Shown here piece by piece: positions 27,660 through 38,980 of a DNA stretch of 64,000 nucleotides. Under the pieces are notes generated by a model. The model saw only the letters and a program-made list of their open reading frames with translations, ran no database searches and was not told where the DNA came from. Location: the NCBI GenBank assembly GCA_973895155.1, contig OZ316899.1, positions 1,302,001-1,366,000 on the forward strand, in the 5' to 3' direction. The stretch is from Marsupella aquatica. Its lineage: Eukaryota; Marchantiophyta. The stretch's first letter is position 1, and every line of letters begins with the position of its first letter. The translations under genes were made by a program, and so were the position numbers.

Positions 27660-29127
27660 AAAAGAGTCGCATCCAAAATAATGTACTAGATTAAGTGACT
27701 ATATGCGGGTTTGTAGCAAATGACTAGGTCATTGCTACCACCGACTACAACAAACTTGCACAGTCCAAGAGAATACAATAGAAAAATTATCTATGAATGA
27801 CCCTAATGATCAAGCGCTTCCCTCCATGACCACCTAGGCAGATGGAAGGTTGCAAGCAACGCCTATGGCGCCGCTTGCCCCAGAAAATGCCTATGAGGTC
27901 GCTTTGGCCAAAAAAAAGGCAAAAGAAGAAGAGAAGAGAAGAGAAGAGAAGAGAGACTCTTTGTTTTATGCTAATCATCTCTAAGTTCCTAATTAATGTC
28001 ACACCTAACTTCATTAGCTACTAATTAATATTAAACCTAACCTAATTAAAAGCACACCCACCCATTCTTCTAGAATTACTCAAATAAAAATCTATATCTA
28101 TGTTGGAAATGAGTGAGAAGTCTAGAAAAGGAATAAAAGCACATATTTTTTTGGTTTTGATGTTGACCCCCTCTTTCAAGAAAAGGAAAGATTTATAAAA
28201 CCTGAAATCTCTCCCTTCTTTGTCTTTTTTGTTCCTCCCCTTAAAATACCCTTAAACCATCCATAGCTCCCCACTTCTAAGATCGAATATCCGTTAGCTA
28301 GTTTGATACACTCAACTAGTGTCTGCCCCCTCTAGCGAGAAAAAAATACAAACAAAGACCATTTTGATCATCTCTCCCTTAAATATCCTTAAACCTCTCA
28401 ACAATCAAAGAAAAATTTGTCTAAACCCTTTTTATTTCTCCCTTTAAAGTAATCCTCCATCTCAGCCAAAAAATAAAAATGTCTCTTTTTGTATTTTTTA
28501 ATTTCCCCTTCTTTAAAATACCCTTGATCCTCTATCCCTTTAAACTCTCAAAGAAAAGAAAACAATGAGATCAACCATGGGGCATGCTCCTTACTTGTAG
28601 TTTCTTCTAAAAAAAGAAGAAGCCCGTTTAAAAATCTTTTTGAGGTGACCAATTTCACCCAAAAAGAAAAGGAAACAAAAAGGAAACAAACAGGAAGCCC
28701 CCTTTAAGAGTGGTACCTTTGCAAGGTGACCAATTACACCCAAAGTGATATATATAAAAGCATTAAGAAATTCTAACAGGTAAAAAACAAAGACATTACA
28801 TGGTGAGAGAATCAAGTACACATTACATTGAGGGGGGAGCATTTAATGTACTTTCATTTGTGTGTAATACAATACTCTCCTTATACTCCAACACCCCATG
28901 GATGAGTACTGTACAAAACTAAAGAGTGTTAGTGTGAGTGAGAATATTGCGACCAAAGTATATTTTTGTGCCTCTAAACGTATGCGGAGAAAACTGTATG
29001 CGGAGAAAATACTTTGGAGGCATTTTTTGCCCCCCATCACATAACTGAACTTTCAGTTCAGCCAATCATTAGGTCATCTCAAACTTTTAAGGTTGGAGAG
29101 AGGGTCACAAGCACATGACAGCAAAAA
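27660..29127. other. Intergenic with low-complexity patches
   Basis: No gene. Contains a GAAGA microsatellite, several copies of a loose CCTTAAAATACCCTTAAACC motif (28,225-28,540) and a 20-bp direct repeat, GGTGACCAATTxCACCCA (about 28,644 and 28,726). Confidence 0.5.
27924..27956 (+). repeat. GAAGA microsatellite
   Basis: About six copies of AGAAG/GAGAA in tandem. Confidence 0.9.
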
Positions 29128-29762
29128 CAGCTTTTCATCAACCTAACTTGCCTAAATCTCTGAGGTGTCCTCCAAAGGAATGTATTTGCTTCCCTGTCCC
29201 CCATACCATATATGGGTTAGTGCTAACCCAACATCAGGTCCCCACTGCCAGATGTCAAGGTGTGATTGCCCCGGACTAACCCGTCCGAGTTAAGCTTCCC
29301 CCTCCCTGTGGTGGCCTTTTTTTTGCGACATTTTTTTCTTTGTAAAAACAAGGCAAGAAAATGCAGGGAAAATGAGGTACAGAGTGACAATTTTGTTGCG
29401 CCTCTGTGTGTAAACCCAGGGGCGAAGGTTGCAGCTGCTCAATGGTCGAGAGTGAAGGTATGACACTGCCGAAAGTGGGGAGGCAAATTTGTAAACATTT
29501 GCGACAATGTTTCCTTTGTAAAAATGGGGCCAGGAAGTCAATGTTGCGTACTCCTGCTGCATTTTGCAAGGGCTGCGTATTCGGGCTGCGCTTCCTCCCG
29601 AATCTGAAGCTTAACTTGAGCGGTTTAGTCCAGGCCAATCATGTCTTGACACCTATCATTGGGACCCATATACAGTATGGGGGGCAGGGAAGCAAATAAA
29701 TTTGTTTGGGGGACACCTAAGAGATTTCAGCAAGTTAGGGGGACAGGTTGATAAAAAGCTGA
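29128..29762. mobile_element. Long inverted-repeat (foldback) element
   Basis: The arms are about 175-180 bp. The left arm runs from CAGCTTTTCATCAACC (29,128) through TATTTGCTTCCCTGTCCCCC and GGACTAACCCGTCCGAGTTA (about 29,273) to AAGCTTCCCC. The right arm, reverse-complemented, runs from CAGCTTTTTATCAACC (29,762) through TATTTGCTTCCCTGCCCCCC and GGACTAAACCGCTCAAGTTA. The centre has a diverged direct repeat, TTTGCGACA...CTTTGTAAAAA (29,322 and 29,499). GCAAAAA flanks both ends (29,121 and 29,764) and may be the remains of a target duplication. No coding capacity. CAG...CTG ends and a 7-8-bp duplication would suit a hAT-like MITE, but this is tentative. Confidence 0.7.
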
Positions 29763-30287
29763 CTGCAAAAATGCCTGAAACTATGGCCGCAACCGGTTTT
29801 TCAGGCATGCGGAGTGTTTGGGGGGAAGGAGAATGTGAGAAGGGTCGTAAGGCCTTAGTTAAGCGTGGCTTTACAAGACCGTTCACTCACTTTTCTTGTA
29901 AAGCAAAGCATGGGGGCACTTCATCGTCTAAAGTAAGTTACTCAGTATACAGGGGCAAACATAGTACAAGCTGGAGCAAACGACGCCCAACCTCATGTAA
30001 ATCAGCAACACCCACTTTGAGAGCGAGAGTGCATGGAAAAGACGTAAATGGGGCCCAGCAGTTTGATAGCTCCCAGATTTTGTGGGGAGGAAATGTGTGA
30101 TTTTGCATGAGAAGATCTAAAAGCTCATCCTTTCTTTCAATCAATGGTGGATCTTCAAGCATTGGACAGAAGAAAGCTTGAGCAAACAGGTCCTTGTGTT
30201 TACTAGACCCATCCAACGAGATGTAGCCAAAAAATAGAAAAATTAAACTCCGCCTGTTCCATTCAATTCTGTTCAATTGGGAGACCT
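29763..30287. other. Spacer, no gene recognised
   Basis: An open plus frame (29,702-30,100) is low in complexity and starts inside the inverted-repeat element. I do not call it a gene. Confidence 0.4.
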
Positions 30288-30326
30288 ATGGCAACATTGA
30301 ATCATATGAAACCAAGAGAGATTTTG

Positions 30327-31231
30327 ATGTGGTCATTGTGCTGTGTGGCCGAATGGGCATCAGAGGCATTCAGGATTTATGGTCTGCTGAACGGAATGAG
30401 TGGCGTAATCTGAATGAGCAACTAGAACACCTTCGAGGCTTTACTCTACTTGAGAAAACTTGCTGCAGGGAGTTCTTACAAAAGGTCAGTGCTATAGATG
30501 GTTGCAGGATGAACTATGTTACTGGTTCCCGATGTTGGCGATGGGCTGACAGACCTGATCCTATCAATACTTTTAGGATATCCAATCTGAGGGCATACAT
30601 GTTGATTCGCCCCCAATCAGAGACTACGACGGCCTGAATCACACTTGGGGTAGCATGAAAACGGAAGGTGAATGGAATGTAGGGTGGAGTGGACTGTGGC
30701 GCTCTGACCTTTCCTCCCGTGCTAAGACATTTCTTTGGAGAATATTGGCTTCAGGTCTCTTTACCGGGGTGCGAGCCAGGCACATTGATAAAGGAGAAGG
30801 GCATTGTAAACTGTGTAGTGGAGAAATAGAAACTATCCCCCATCTTTTTGCACAGTGTGCTCATGCCAAGAGATGTTGGTCACTGGCTGCCACTTGTTTT
30901 TCAGGGACCTTTATGGATTACTCGGATAGACTACTAGATCTACTGATTCTCACAGCAGCGAAGGACCCCAAACAGTAGCCAAACTATTTATTCTCTATCA
31001 GATCCTTTGGTCTTTATGGCAGAGTAGGAATGTGCACATGTTTCAGGCCAATGGCTGTAGGACATTTGATCTTCGCTTTATTCTCTCAGAGGCTGCTGAC
31101 CATGCATCGGCGGTGGGCCTGTGTTTACCCCCGAGCAGACGACACACACGATTGTTACGAGTGAAGGAGATCCTTATCCAGGAAAGATTAGTGTGGCTAA
31201 ACAATTGGCAGACTTGGATTACATCTAGATA
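30327..31231 (+). pseudogene. LINE ORF2 C-terminal remnant
   Basis: Frames 30,329-30,637, 30,655-30,978 and 31,032-31,232 together match the last third of ORF2: CGRMGIRGIQDLWS, WRWADRPDPINTFRI, GEWNVGWSGLW, CKLCSGEIETIPHLFAQC, SFDLR-like FDLRFILSEAA and the Arg/Leu-rich end. Frameshifts lie near 30,620-30,650 and at about 30,975 (after KDPKQ). Only the reverse-transcriptase zinc-binding part and tail are encoded, so it never had enzymatic function after insertion. Confidence 0.85.
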
Positions 31232-31454
31232 GGAATTATGCTGGCCAATGGGGAATGCAATACTTGAGCTCTGCTTTCACCTGGCGTAGATCACTATTCT
31301 CGTGGTGGACAGCCCGGTCTCTGGGCTTTCATCGCATGTTGTTGTTTCCGCTCTTCAGGCGGGGTGGTTGATTGTGTGTTGTGGGACACTTCCTGTTTTT
31401 CCTTGCCACGGGGTTTTCGTGGTCACTAATAAATTAAGAAAAACATTTCCAAGG
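30327..31454 (+). mobile_element. 5'-truncated LINE copy 2
   Basis: A 1,128-bp fragment flanked by the exact 13-bp duplication AAGAGAGATTTTG (30,314-30,326 and 31,455-31,467). It starts inside ORF2 and keeps the zinc-binding domain and 3' tail. 5' truncation is the usual outcome of target-primed reverse transcription. Same family as the LINE at 6,715 (for example GxWNVGWxxLW, CKLC and ETIPH are shared) but clearly diverged. Confidence 0.9.
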
Positions 31455-31557
31455 AAGAGAGATTTTGTCAGGTGACAACCATGATTTGTACAAAGAAATT
31501 GAGGCAAAAGGAATGTTCGACAAAGAAGACCAATGCACTATTGAATTATGCTCGTGA

Positions 31558-31904
31558 AAAGGTCATAAGTTTTTTGTTGTTCCTGCCTGTGCAAATTTTG
31601 ATTGTGAAAATTTGTTCATGCATTTTGGGATTGCAATAGAGTACTCTTATCAGTTGTATCATTGTGATGCGGCTTGACAAGAGGTAAACAAAAATTTCTG
31701 GTAATGATTTGCCTCAATCAAGTGTTGCAAGTCATCATGGTTAAAGTCATCCAATCATAGCAACCAGCTTTGGTCACATTGACAAACACCATGCATCTTT
31801 TAAAATTGCCTCATTGGGGACTAACGTCTTTTGCAATTGCATCCCAGATCCATTTGGAGGTTAGATTGTGAATCTGTATTTGTGGATGGAACCTTGTTGG
31901 CTTC
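31558..31904. other. Spacer between LINE copy 2 and Copia element
   Basis: From about 31,835 a plus frame (LQLHPRSIWRLDCESVFVDG) runs into the Copia target duplication and is open again after 35,883. No domain recognised. Confidence 0.35.
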
Positions 31905-32201
31905 TGTAGGAAAATTGTTAACTCCAGACTAGATAGCAATGCGGAACATGAGAGCACTCAATCTCACACTACACCAACAAGACACCATGATCATGGAGAA
32001 ACTCTTGAAGGATCCATAGTTCATGAGATTGAACATGTGAAGAATGAGGGAGAGAGTGCTCTCCCTCCAACCTATACCCCCCAAGGGGGACTAAGATGTG
32101 TGGGCCTAAGTAAGTGGATCTTATCCTAAACTAACCAAAGGTCAACTAACCCTAGTAAGGCCAAACTAACTATAGTCGGGAACTCAAGTCAATTCCTAAC
32201 A
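31905..32201 (-). repeat. Copia-1 3' LTR
   Basis: 297-bp LTR with TG...CA ends, about 94% identical by eye to the copy at 35,587-35,878. Left target duplication GCTTC precedes it. Confidence 0.93.
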
Positions 32202-32269
32202 ATCTCCACCTTGACTCTAGTTCACACAATGAGTTAGGTGATATACAATATGTAACTAAGTAACATATC

Positions 32270-33304
32270 TACATAGTCTTCGGTTTGGCCCTAACATTAA
32301 TTATATCCACACAATGACTAAAGCTACTGGTAGGTAAAATTTTGGTAAGCATGTCTGCTGCATTCTCCTCTGAAGCCACCTTCTCCAGAAGCATCTGCTT
32401 CATATCAATCACCTCACGGATGAAGTGATAACGAATATCAATGTGCTTTGTCCTTGCATGGAACACATGGTTCTTAGCCAGATGCAAATTAAGCACTTTG
32501 ACTATCACACAACAGCACCAGTCTTTTAGGTGAAAGACCCAAATCACTCACCAATCTCCGTAGCCAGGTCAGCTCCTTGGTTGCCTCGCAGGCAGCCATG
32601 TACTCAGCCTCAGTAGTAGACAACGCAACATAGGATTGAGTTGCCGACTTCCAGCCGATACAACCTCCACCCAACATAAACACATAGCCTGTAGTAGACT
32701 TCCTGTTATCCAAGTTACTAGTATAATCTGAAATAATCTACAAAACCTCCCAACTCTAATGTAGAGTCTGCTTTACCGTCAAATAAAATCCCACAATCTA
32801 AGGTACCTTTCAGATATCGCAAAACCCACTTCACCGCTTCCCCGTGAAGTTTACTAGGGTTTGCCATAAATCTGCTCAAAATGCTAACGGCGTGGGCAAT
32901 GTCAGGTCTAGTGCATGTCATTGCATACATCAAACTACCCACAACACTATCATAGGGAACCTGTTTCATTGCTAGTCTATCACTCTCACTAGAAGGGCAA
33001 TCATTCTTTGAGAGTTTAAAGTGGGAAGCCAATGGAGTACCAATTGGTTTTGCATTCTCATCTCATACTTGGCAAGTACTTTCTCTAAATACTACCTCTG
33101 AGACAACCATAATTGCCTCTACTCCCTATCACAATGAATCTCCATCCCTAGAAACTTCTTGGCCTGACCCAAGTCCTTCATTGAAAACTCCTTACTCAAC
33201 ATTGCTTTCAGATGGGCAACATCAGACTTATTCTCAGCCAAGATTAGCATGTCATCCACGTATTGTGTCAGCACAATGTAACCAAAGCGTGAGTAATTCT
33301 CCAC
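32270..33304 (-). pseudogene. Copia-1 reverse transcriptase/RNase H remnant
   Basis: Three minus frames in order. 33,304-33,119 has YIVLTQYVDDMLILAENKSD, with the YVDD active site, and MKDLGQAKKFLGMEI. 33,032-32,718 has YDSVVGSLMYAMTCTRPDIA and VKWVLRYLKGTLDCGI. 32,713-32,269 has STTGYVFMLGGGCIGWKS, TTEAEYMA, DSQSA, HARTKHIDIRYHFIRE and ENAADMLTKILP, the RNase H and tail. Frameshifts separate them. The N-terminal half of reverse transcriptase is missing because of the internal deletion near 33,310-33,340. Confidence 0.88.
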
Positions 33305-33309
33305 CTCCG

Positions 33310-34430
33310 AGTTTTTCTCCGCTTCTGCCGTAGCGACTTAATCAAAGTTACCTCACCTTTGATAACAAAGAGCGCACCATCACATGCAGTGAAATGATAT
33401 CCACCAGCTTCCAAAGCACCAAGAGAAATCAAGTTCTTAGAGATGTCTGGTATGTGTCTGACTTCCGTCAATGCTTGCACAACACCATCAAACATCTGGA
33501 ATTTGATAGTCCCCATGCCAACAATCTCACATTGTACCCCGTTGTCGATTTCCACGCTACCAGTACACGGTTGGTAAGTAGAGAAGTAAGATTGTGTCGG
33601 ACACACGTGATAAGACAAACCCAAATCCAACATCCATTTATTGTCATACACAAAATTAATAGCACCAATACATAGCACTTCAGCACCATCCTCATGATTA
33701 GCAATCACTATGCCAGCTGAAGATGAAGATGCACCATCAAAAGTAGGACGCTTTTGCCTGGTCAAAGAAGGGCAAGACCACTTGGTGTGGCCCTTCTCAT
33801 GGCAATGCCAACATTGAACCTTCTTACTACGAGACTTAGATTTAGATCTGTTCTGAGATCTAGATCTAGATTGATCCGCAGTACGCTCAGTTGATCTACC
33901 TCTAACCATTAAGGCAGCAGACTCATCATCATGGGAAGATAGATGTCACTTGCTCCATTCTGCAAGAATAGTAGCCTTCACCACATCCAACTTCAACGTA
34001 GGCTTGTCATGCGTGATGACCGTTACCAACGTCGAAAAGCTCTTCGGAAGCGACATCAACAAATGCATTGCAAGGTACTCATCGATCAACTTATCTCCCG
34101 CCGTGGTCACCTCGTGCATAATCTCATCAAAGAGACTAAGATGATCACGCATGTTTCCACCATCCTGCAACTTCAATTTGAATAGTCGCTCCAACTGGTA
34201 AATGCGAGTAGTCAATGAAGTACTTTGGTATAGCTGAGTAACCATATCCCAAATCTTCTTGGCGTTGCGATCCATCCCCAACACGTTCTTGAGAATGTTG
34301 TTTGCCAAGAACAACTCAATTGTATTACACGCCTGCACCGAATGTCTTCCCACTCCTCATCTATAAGAGTCGAGGGCTTCACTCCAGTGATGGTCTTCTC
34401 AAGACCCTGCTGGATCAACATGTTGGTCAC
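33310..34430 (-). pseudogene. Copia-1 Gag-protease
   Basis: One phase from about 34,353 to 33,310. The Gag domain (UBN2/retrotran_gag-like) has KKIWDMVTQLYQSTS, YQLERLFKLKLQDG and FDEIMHEVTTAGDKLIDEYL. An Arg/Ser-rich linker follows, then the CCHC knuckle CWHCHEKGHTKWSCP (about 33,820-33,780) and a protease segment NKWMLDLGLSYHVCP. Copia proteases have D-S/T-G there, so the reading DLG is a lost catalytic motif. An in-frame TGA at 33,946-33,948 (after AEWSK) could derive from a CGA arginine. After the protease the frame stops at the deletion junction. Confidence 0.85.
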
Positions 34431-34730
34431 CTTCCAAGTCTAGAGGCTAAAGCTGACCTTCCATCAAACTTTTCCACCTCAAACTTTGGCGCCGCAAACT
34501 TTTGTGAAGTCATTGATGCTGACACAAACACACATGAAACACAAGTACCAAAATACCTCTACACACAATCACCAAAAAATGAAATTTGGAAAAAGTGGAA
34601 CTGTAATGCACCACTGCATAGCCTGCAAGGTACACTACCAATATCTGAAAACGATTTGGCAAAAAATTGCTTCATAAAAAACTTATCCCAAAAAAAGATT
34701 TTTTTTGTTTTTTCTCTCCTCAAAGCACCT

Positions 34731-34950
34731 GCGGAACGGTGTTCCGTGGGTCCCCTTTTTCCCCACCACAAAGCTTTCACGGAATGATGTTCCGTGGGTC
34801 ACTATTTTCCCCACCACCAAGTTGTCGTAGAACGGTGTCCCGTGGGTCAGTAATTGCCCACCAACGAACCGCGACGGAACAGTGTTCCGTGGGAGACTAT
34901 CTCACCACCACTGAGCTGCAACGAAATAGTGTTTCGCGGGTGAACTTTCT
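34731..34950 (-). repeat. Five palindromic GGAAC...GTTCCGTGGG repeats in Copia-1 leader
   Basis: Five copies of a ~47-bp unit start at about 34,731, 34,778, 34,826, 34,873 and 34,919. Each contains an imperfect palindrome close to CGGAACGGTGTTCCGTGGG, followed by a C-rich CCCACCAC stretch. They lie between the primer site and Gag of the minus-strand Copia element, i.e. in its leader. Their even spacing and palindromic core suggest paired protein-binding sites or RNA stem-loops. Confidence 0.85.
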
Positions 34951-35572
34951 CACCACCACAAAATCACTTTTCACTTGTTATTTTCTCTTTGCCCTAAACA
35001 ACAACCACACCTCACCGCTACGGTGCCCAGCGGCTACATACTCCACTCGTACTCCACCACACAAATTGTCGGCGTCGCCGCAAATTGTTGCGCAACGCAA
35101 CCCAAGAGGTGAACGAAGAAAAAATTGAGAAAAAACCACAAAGAAAAAAAATAACATCAACGTTTTCCCAAGAAAACATCAACCCAAGACCCCGTAAGAG
35201 ATCAAGCCAAGGACAAAGACTCCATAGCCAAAGAGATTAGGCTACAAACAACAAAACATAAAACGATATTGCTCCACACTCGCCGGATGAACCGCTGAGA
35301 AACTTTCACCAAGACAAAGTGCCCGCCTATGCGCACAATGAAGCGCAAGACTGTCCGCCTGACAGTACATTCAGAAAACCAGAGACACATCCGACACTTC
35401 TGATGTGAAGTTTCAATCGGGAAACCGTCACTCATTTTGAACGCAAAACCTCTTGCGCACAATGACCAGCGACATGATCACACAAATTGTTGAGAACAAT
35501 CTGATCCGTCACCACAATTCAACACAAAGAATACTCTCACCACTGTCCAGGCAACCGAACGTCGAACACAAA

Positions 35573-35584
35573 GCTCTGATACCA
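35573..35584 (-). promoter_or_regulatory. Copia-1 primer-binding site
   Basis: TGGTATCAGAGC on the minus strand, the standard site complementary to plant initiator-methionine tRNA. Confidence 0.95.
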
Positions 35585-35586
35585 CT

Positions 35587-35878
35587 TGTAGGAAAACCTT
35601 CAGCTCCAGACTAGACAGCAATGCGGAACATGAGAGCACTCAATCTCACACTACACCAACAAGACACCACGATCATGGAGAAACTCTTGAAGGATCCATA
35701 GCTCATGAGATTGAACATGTGAAGAATGAGGGAGAGAATGCTCTCCCTCCAATCTATACCCCCCAAGGGGGACTAAGATGTGTGGGCCTAAATAAGTGGA
35801 TCTTATCCTAAACTAACCAAGGGTCAATTAACCCTAGTAAGGCCAAACATAGTCGAGAACTTGAGTCAATTCCTAATA
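35587..35878 (-). repeat. Copia-1 5' LTR
   Basis: Partner of the LTR at 31,905. The terminal CA has become TA (CCTAATA), and GCTTC follows. Confidence 0.92.
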
Positions 35879-35883
35879 GCTTC

Positions 35884-37394
35884 CCATACTGAGAAAGAGT
35901 TCACTAAGAAGGTTACGTGTCAAGCCTTCACATTTTTCTACCTTTGTTCTCTTGTTGTCCCACACACGCAGAAGTCAAAAAAGGGTGGAGCATAGTGGTG
36001 GACCTAGCCACCCAACACCCGCCAATCCCAACACTCTTGCCTAAGTGCCCTTGGTGTCCAAATGCCTACACAAAACTCCTTGAGTAAGCAACTTGGTACC
36101 TCTAGCACCACTAGTGGGAACTCCCATACGAAGCCACACTTGCTCCCTAACCCGATCGTCGCTCAATGATTTTCATTGCCTGTACAAGCTGCAACCAAAC
36201 ACCTATGTAAGTAACTCATCAGGATCTAGGAACTCCAAGACCAATGTCTAAACTCAAGTTCAAGAAACCTTAGTAATTAAGTCAGCAAATAGAACCTATT
36301 GGGCCCGTGTGGCCTTGCCATAAGTCAAAGCCAAAGTCGACATCCACTGCTTGTCCTGAACAACCCTTCTATTGGGTGCTGCCCATGTTTCCCCACTTTC
36401 TATCCATCACTGGTGACCACCCTGCTTGCAGAACATGCTCATGGCCCAAGTACTAGCTTGTCCCTAAAGCTTGTCCCAAATGTCAGGACCAGTTTGGCCC
36501 CAACTCTAGCAACCATTTTCAAGGTTTCAACCCAACCCAGAGTCTGGGGGACAAATGCACTCAAACCTCAACACCCACACCTACATGGCATTGCCTCCCC
36601 AAGGCAACTAAGCTTCCGTGGGAAACAAAATGCGGTTTGGATGCTATTTTGGCAAGATTTGGCAAGCCCTCCAGTTAGCCCCCACAAACCTTGAGAACCC
36701 AGGTCCCCTGTAGTTTGCAATGAAGAACCAAAAGTAGACTTTAAGGTCTCCAAACTTGGTATTTGTTCATGTAAAGAACAAGTAGGAATGAAATGACTAA
36801 TTTAGTGTATTCTGAATGGTTTTGAGAGCTTTTACTCATAAGCTCTATAATTCTAAATTGTAAAGTAATGAAAATGATTCAAATAACAAACAAATGAGTA
36901 AAAATCATCCTTTCAGGGTATGAAGAAAGAGGTTGATATATGTCAAGGTTCCTTTTCTTCATAATTCCATATGTAAAGATTTGCAATAAGGAATCTATCA
37001 TTCAGTTCAGGCTTCAGTATGTATACTAGCTAGAGAGTCATATTAAGGTGTCGTCAACACGCATTTCCTTTTCTTCCCAATTGATACTTGGGAAATGACT
37101 TATAGACTACTACTTCAACATTTGGGTGGTACTATGATAAATGAATGTCCATAGCATCATTCACGAATAGAATCAATGTCTATATGATGAGAGAAATCTT
37201 AGCATTGCATGCTCAAGCAATCCTCTTTCACAATAGCATAACACCAAAAGTTTAAAGACAAGGTCAAGTCACCGGCATGACGGAAATTGTTGACTCAGGT
37301 CTTCAAAACGGGTAGAAAAATTTCATTAACATTTTACATGGGGTGGTGCAACAACACCAAAGTTCAAGGAAAAAGGGAGACTCCTTAATGCAAA
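35884..37394. other. Intergenic, no gene recognised
   Basis: The start continues the open frame seen at 31,835-31,904 (HTEKEFTKKVTCQAFT). Beyond that, a 131-codon plus frame at 36,299 is Pro/Ser/Leu-rich and has no domain. Nothing else seen. Confidence 0.4.
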
Positions 37395-38644
37395 CACTAG
37401 TACATTTTAGGGCCATTATCCAATAGCTATTCCGTCGGATCCCTTCGGAAACCTCATTTTGGAAAAATCACCTATCCGATGCACCCCGCTTTGCAATATC
37501 CCATACGATCCCTATTGGACATGAACCATTGGACTTACTTTGGACTCTCTGTTGACGATGCCAACGGAATTTCTGATTCAAACCCCTTTGCAAATCAGAC
37601 CTTTCAATCTAATACACATCGGACACTAACAAACAGACCCAGTCTCAAAACGACAATCATCCGATAGTAATGGTATGGGATATTCCGATAGTTTTTGCTA
37701 CGTACATTACAATGGGTTTATTATCGGAGTTTGCGACACATTGAGTATCGGAGTTTGCCTTTGGAGAATTATCGGATGGTGCGTTAGACCTAGTATCGGA
37801 TATTGCGATGCAATGAGGTTTGCAAAATCCAATGAAGTTGCCATCAAATGTGTCGTTTAGATGTTTTGGTTTTATTGGAGGGGTCCAATGTGGAAAGGAT
37901 CGGATGTTGCGAAGGTGTTTGAAATGGAAGGACCGATGAAGGTGCAAACGGATCAACATCGTAATGGATGGCTTTGTTATGATAGCTAAGGTTTCATGGG
38001 TGGTTATTTGGGGTTTTAGAAGAACATCAACCAATATATTAGGGTCCAAATGAGGCTCAAAACATGTGGTCAAAATCTCATATAAAAAAAGGGGATGACC
38101 CCGATATGTACAAAATGGAATGGGTACGTCTACCTAGTAGACCCATCTCAATGACTGTTTGCTCCATGGGAACACTTGAATGGAGCACTAAGTAGAGACT
38201 ACACTCCATGGCACCTCCTAGGATCTAATCAAAGCTATTGGACCTACCTACATGGCACTAACCTCTAAAACGGTGTGCTCCATCCCTTCTTCTTCTTGTG
38301 GCGAGAGCAAAGGTGGGGAATAGGTGCAGGATTGCAAGAATCCTCTTCTCTCTGACTGCCCACAACTGGTGGAGCCACCTACTGACCAGATGGTGGGTCT
38401 AATCCTGTTCTACTCCCTGACCCACTAGCTAGATGCACCGCTAGGTTGCCCAGGCAGGGTAGAAGTCCCACCAACCCCTGACACAACAGAGTGAAAGGAG
38501 GCCTCACCCCCCAACAGACCTGCTAGAGTGATGGGAGGCCGCGGCTGTGGATGATGCATGTGGCCCATGCCGTGCTGTACTGCCACCTAACTCACGGGGT
38601 GGCGCTAGACCCCTAGAGCCACCATCGTCCAAGTCACCATTGCC

Positions 38645-38980
38645 TCAACGAGGGGGGCTAGGTATAGCAAATACTCCTTGACAAGGGGGGCTAGGTGCAC
38701 CAGATACTCCTTGACGAGGGGGGTAGGTGCAGAGCATACTCCTGAGCGATGGTGTGGGCCTGCACGCCTCTACTACCCCCTGAAGGCCCCGGCCTCGCAG
38801 CCCGCGGTGCTCCCCGTGACTGATGGGAGCTCACACCATCAGCAACATGTGACCCACCTCCCTTCCCTCCCAATGTGAGGGTAACATGAGGTATCTGGGC
38901 AGTAGGGGCAACTCTAGGAACAGTCTGGGAAACTATAGGAACAACCCGGGAAACTCTAGGAATAGTCGAGGTAGCTCTAG
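38645..38980 (-). repeat. Minisatellites within a low-complexity ORF
   Basis: About 38,645-38,750 holds three copies of a ~36-bp unit (GAGGGGGGCTAGGTGCA...ATACTCCTTGA). About 38,909-38,980 holds three and a half copies of a 21-bp unit (AACTCTAGGAACAGTCTGGGA), encoding a 7-residue repeat near TVPRVAP on the minus strand. Confidence 0.75.

Larger units (their letters stand above)
30288..31557 (+). pseudogene. Short unknown frame split by LINE copy 2
   Basis: ATG at 30,288 opens 13 codons that enter the left 13-bp target duplication. After the right duplication (ends 31,467) the same phase continues for 29 codons (SGDNHDLYKEIEAKGMFDKE onward) to a TGA at 31,555-31,557. A charged peptide of 42 residues is all that is visible. 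I do not recognise it. It may be an exon of a larger gene, because further open sequence follows in another frame. Confidence 0.3.
31905..35878 (-). mobile_element. Ty1/Copia element, internally deleted
   Basis: 3,974 bp, coding strand minus, flanked by the 5-bp duplication GCTTC (31,900-31,904 and 35,879-35,883). LTRs: 31,905-32,201 (297 bp) and 35,587-35,878, both TGTAGGAAAA...; one ends CCTAACA, the other CCTAATA. The LTRs differ at roughly 6% by eye, including a small indel, so the insertion is not recent. Primer site TGGTATCAGAGC (complement of 35,573-35,584) sits two bases inside the 5' LTR and pairs with initiator-methionine tRNA. The purine tract AAGGTGGAGAT lies next to the 3' LTR (32,202-32,212). 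Gag, protease and the end of reverse transcriptase/RNase H remain; integrase and most of reverse transcriptase are deleted. Confidence 0.95.

Noticed and set aside
29702-30100. 132-codon plus frame as a gene
   Set aside because: Begins inside the inverted-repeat element and shows no domain or homology pattern.
36299-36694. 131-codon plus frame as a gene
   Set aside because: Low-complexity Pro/Ser/Leu composition, no motif or neighbours supporting it.
37395-37400. Confirmed CACTA transposon end
   Set aside because: CACTAG is present, but no reverse-complement terminus or 3-bp duplication could be found, so it is kept only as a possibility.
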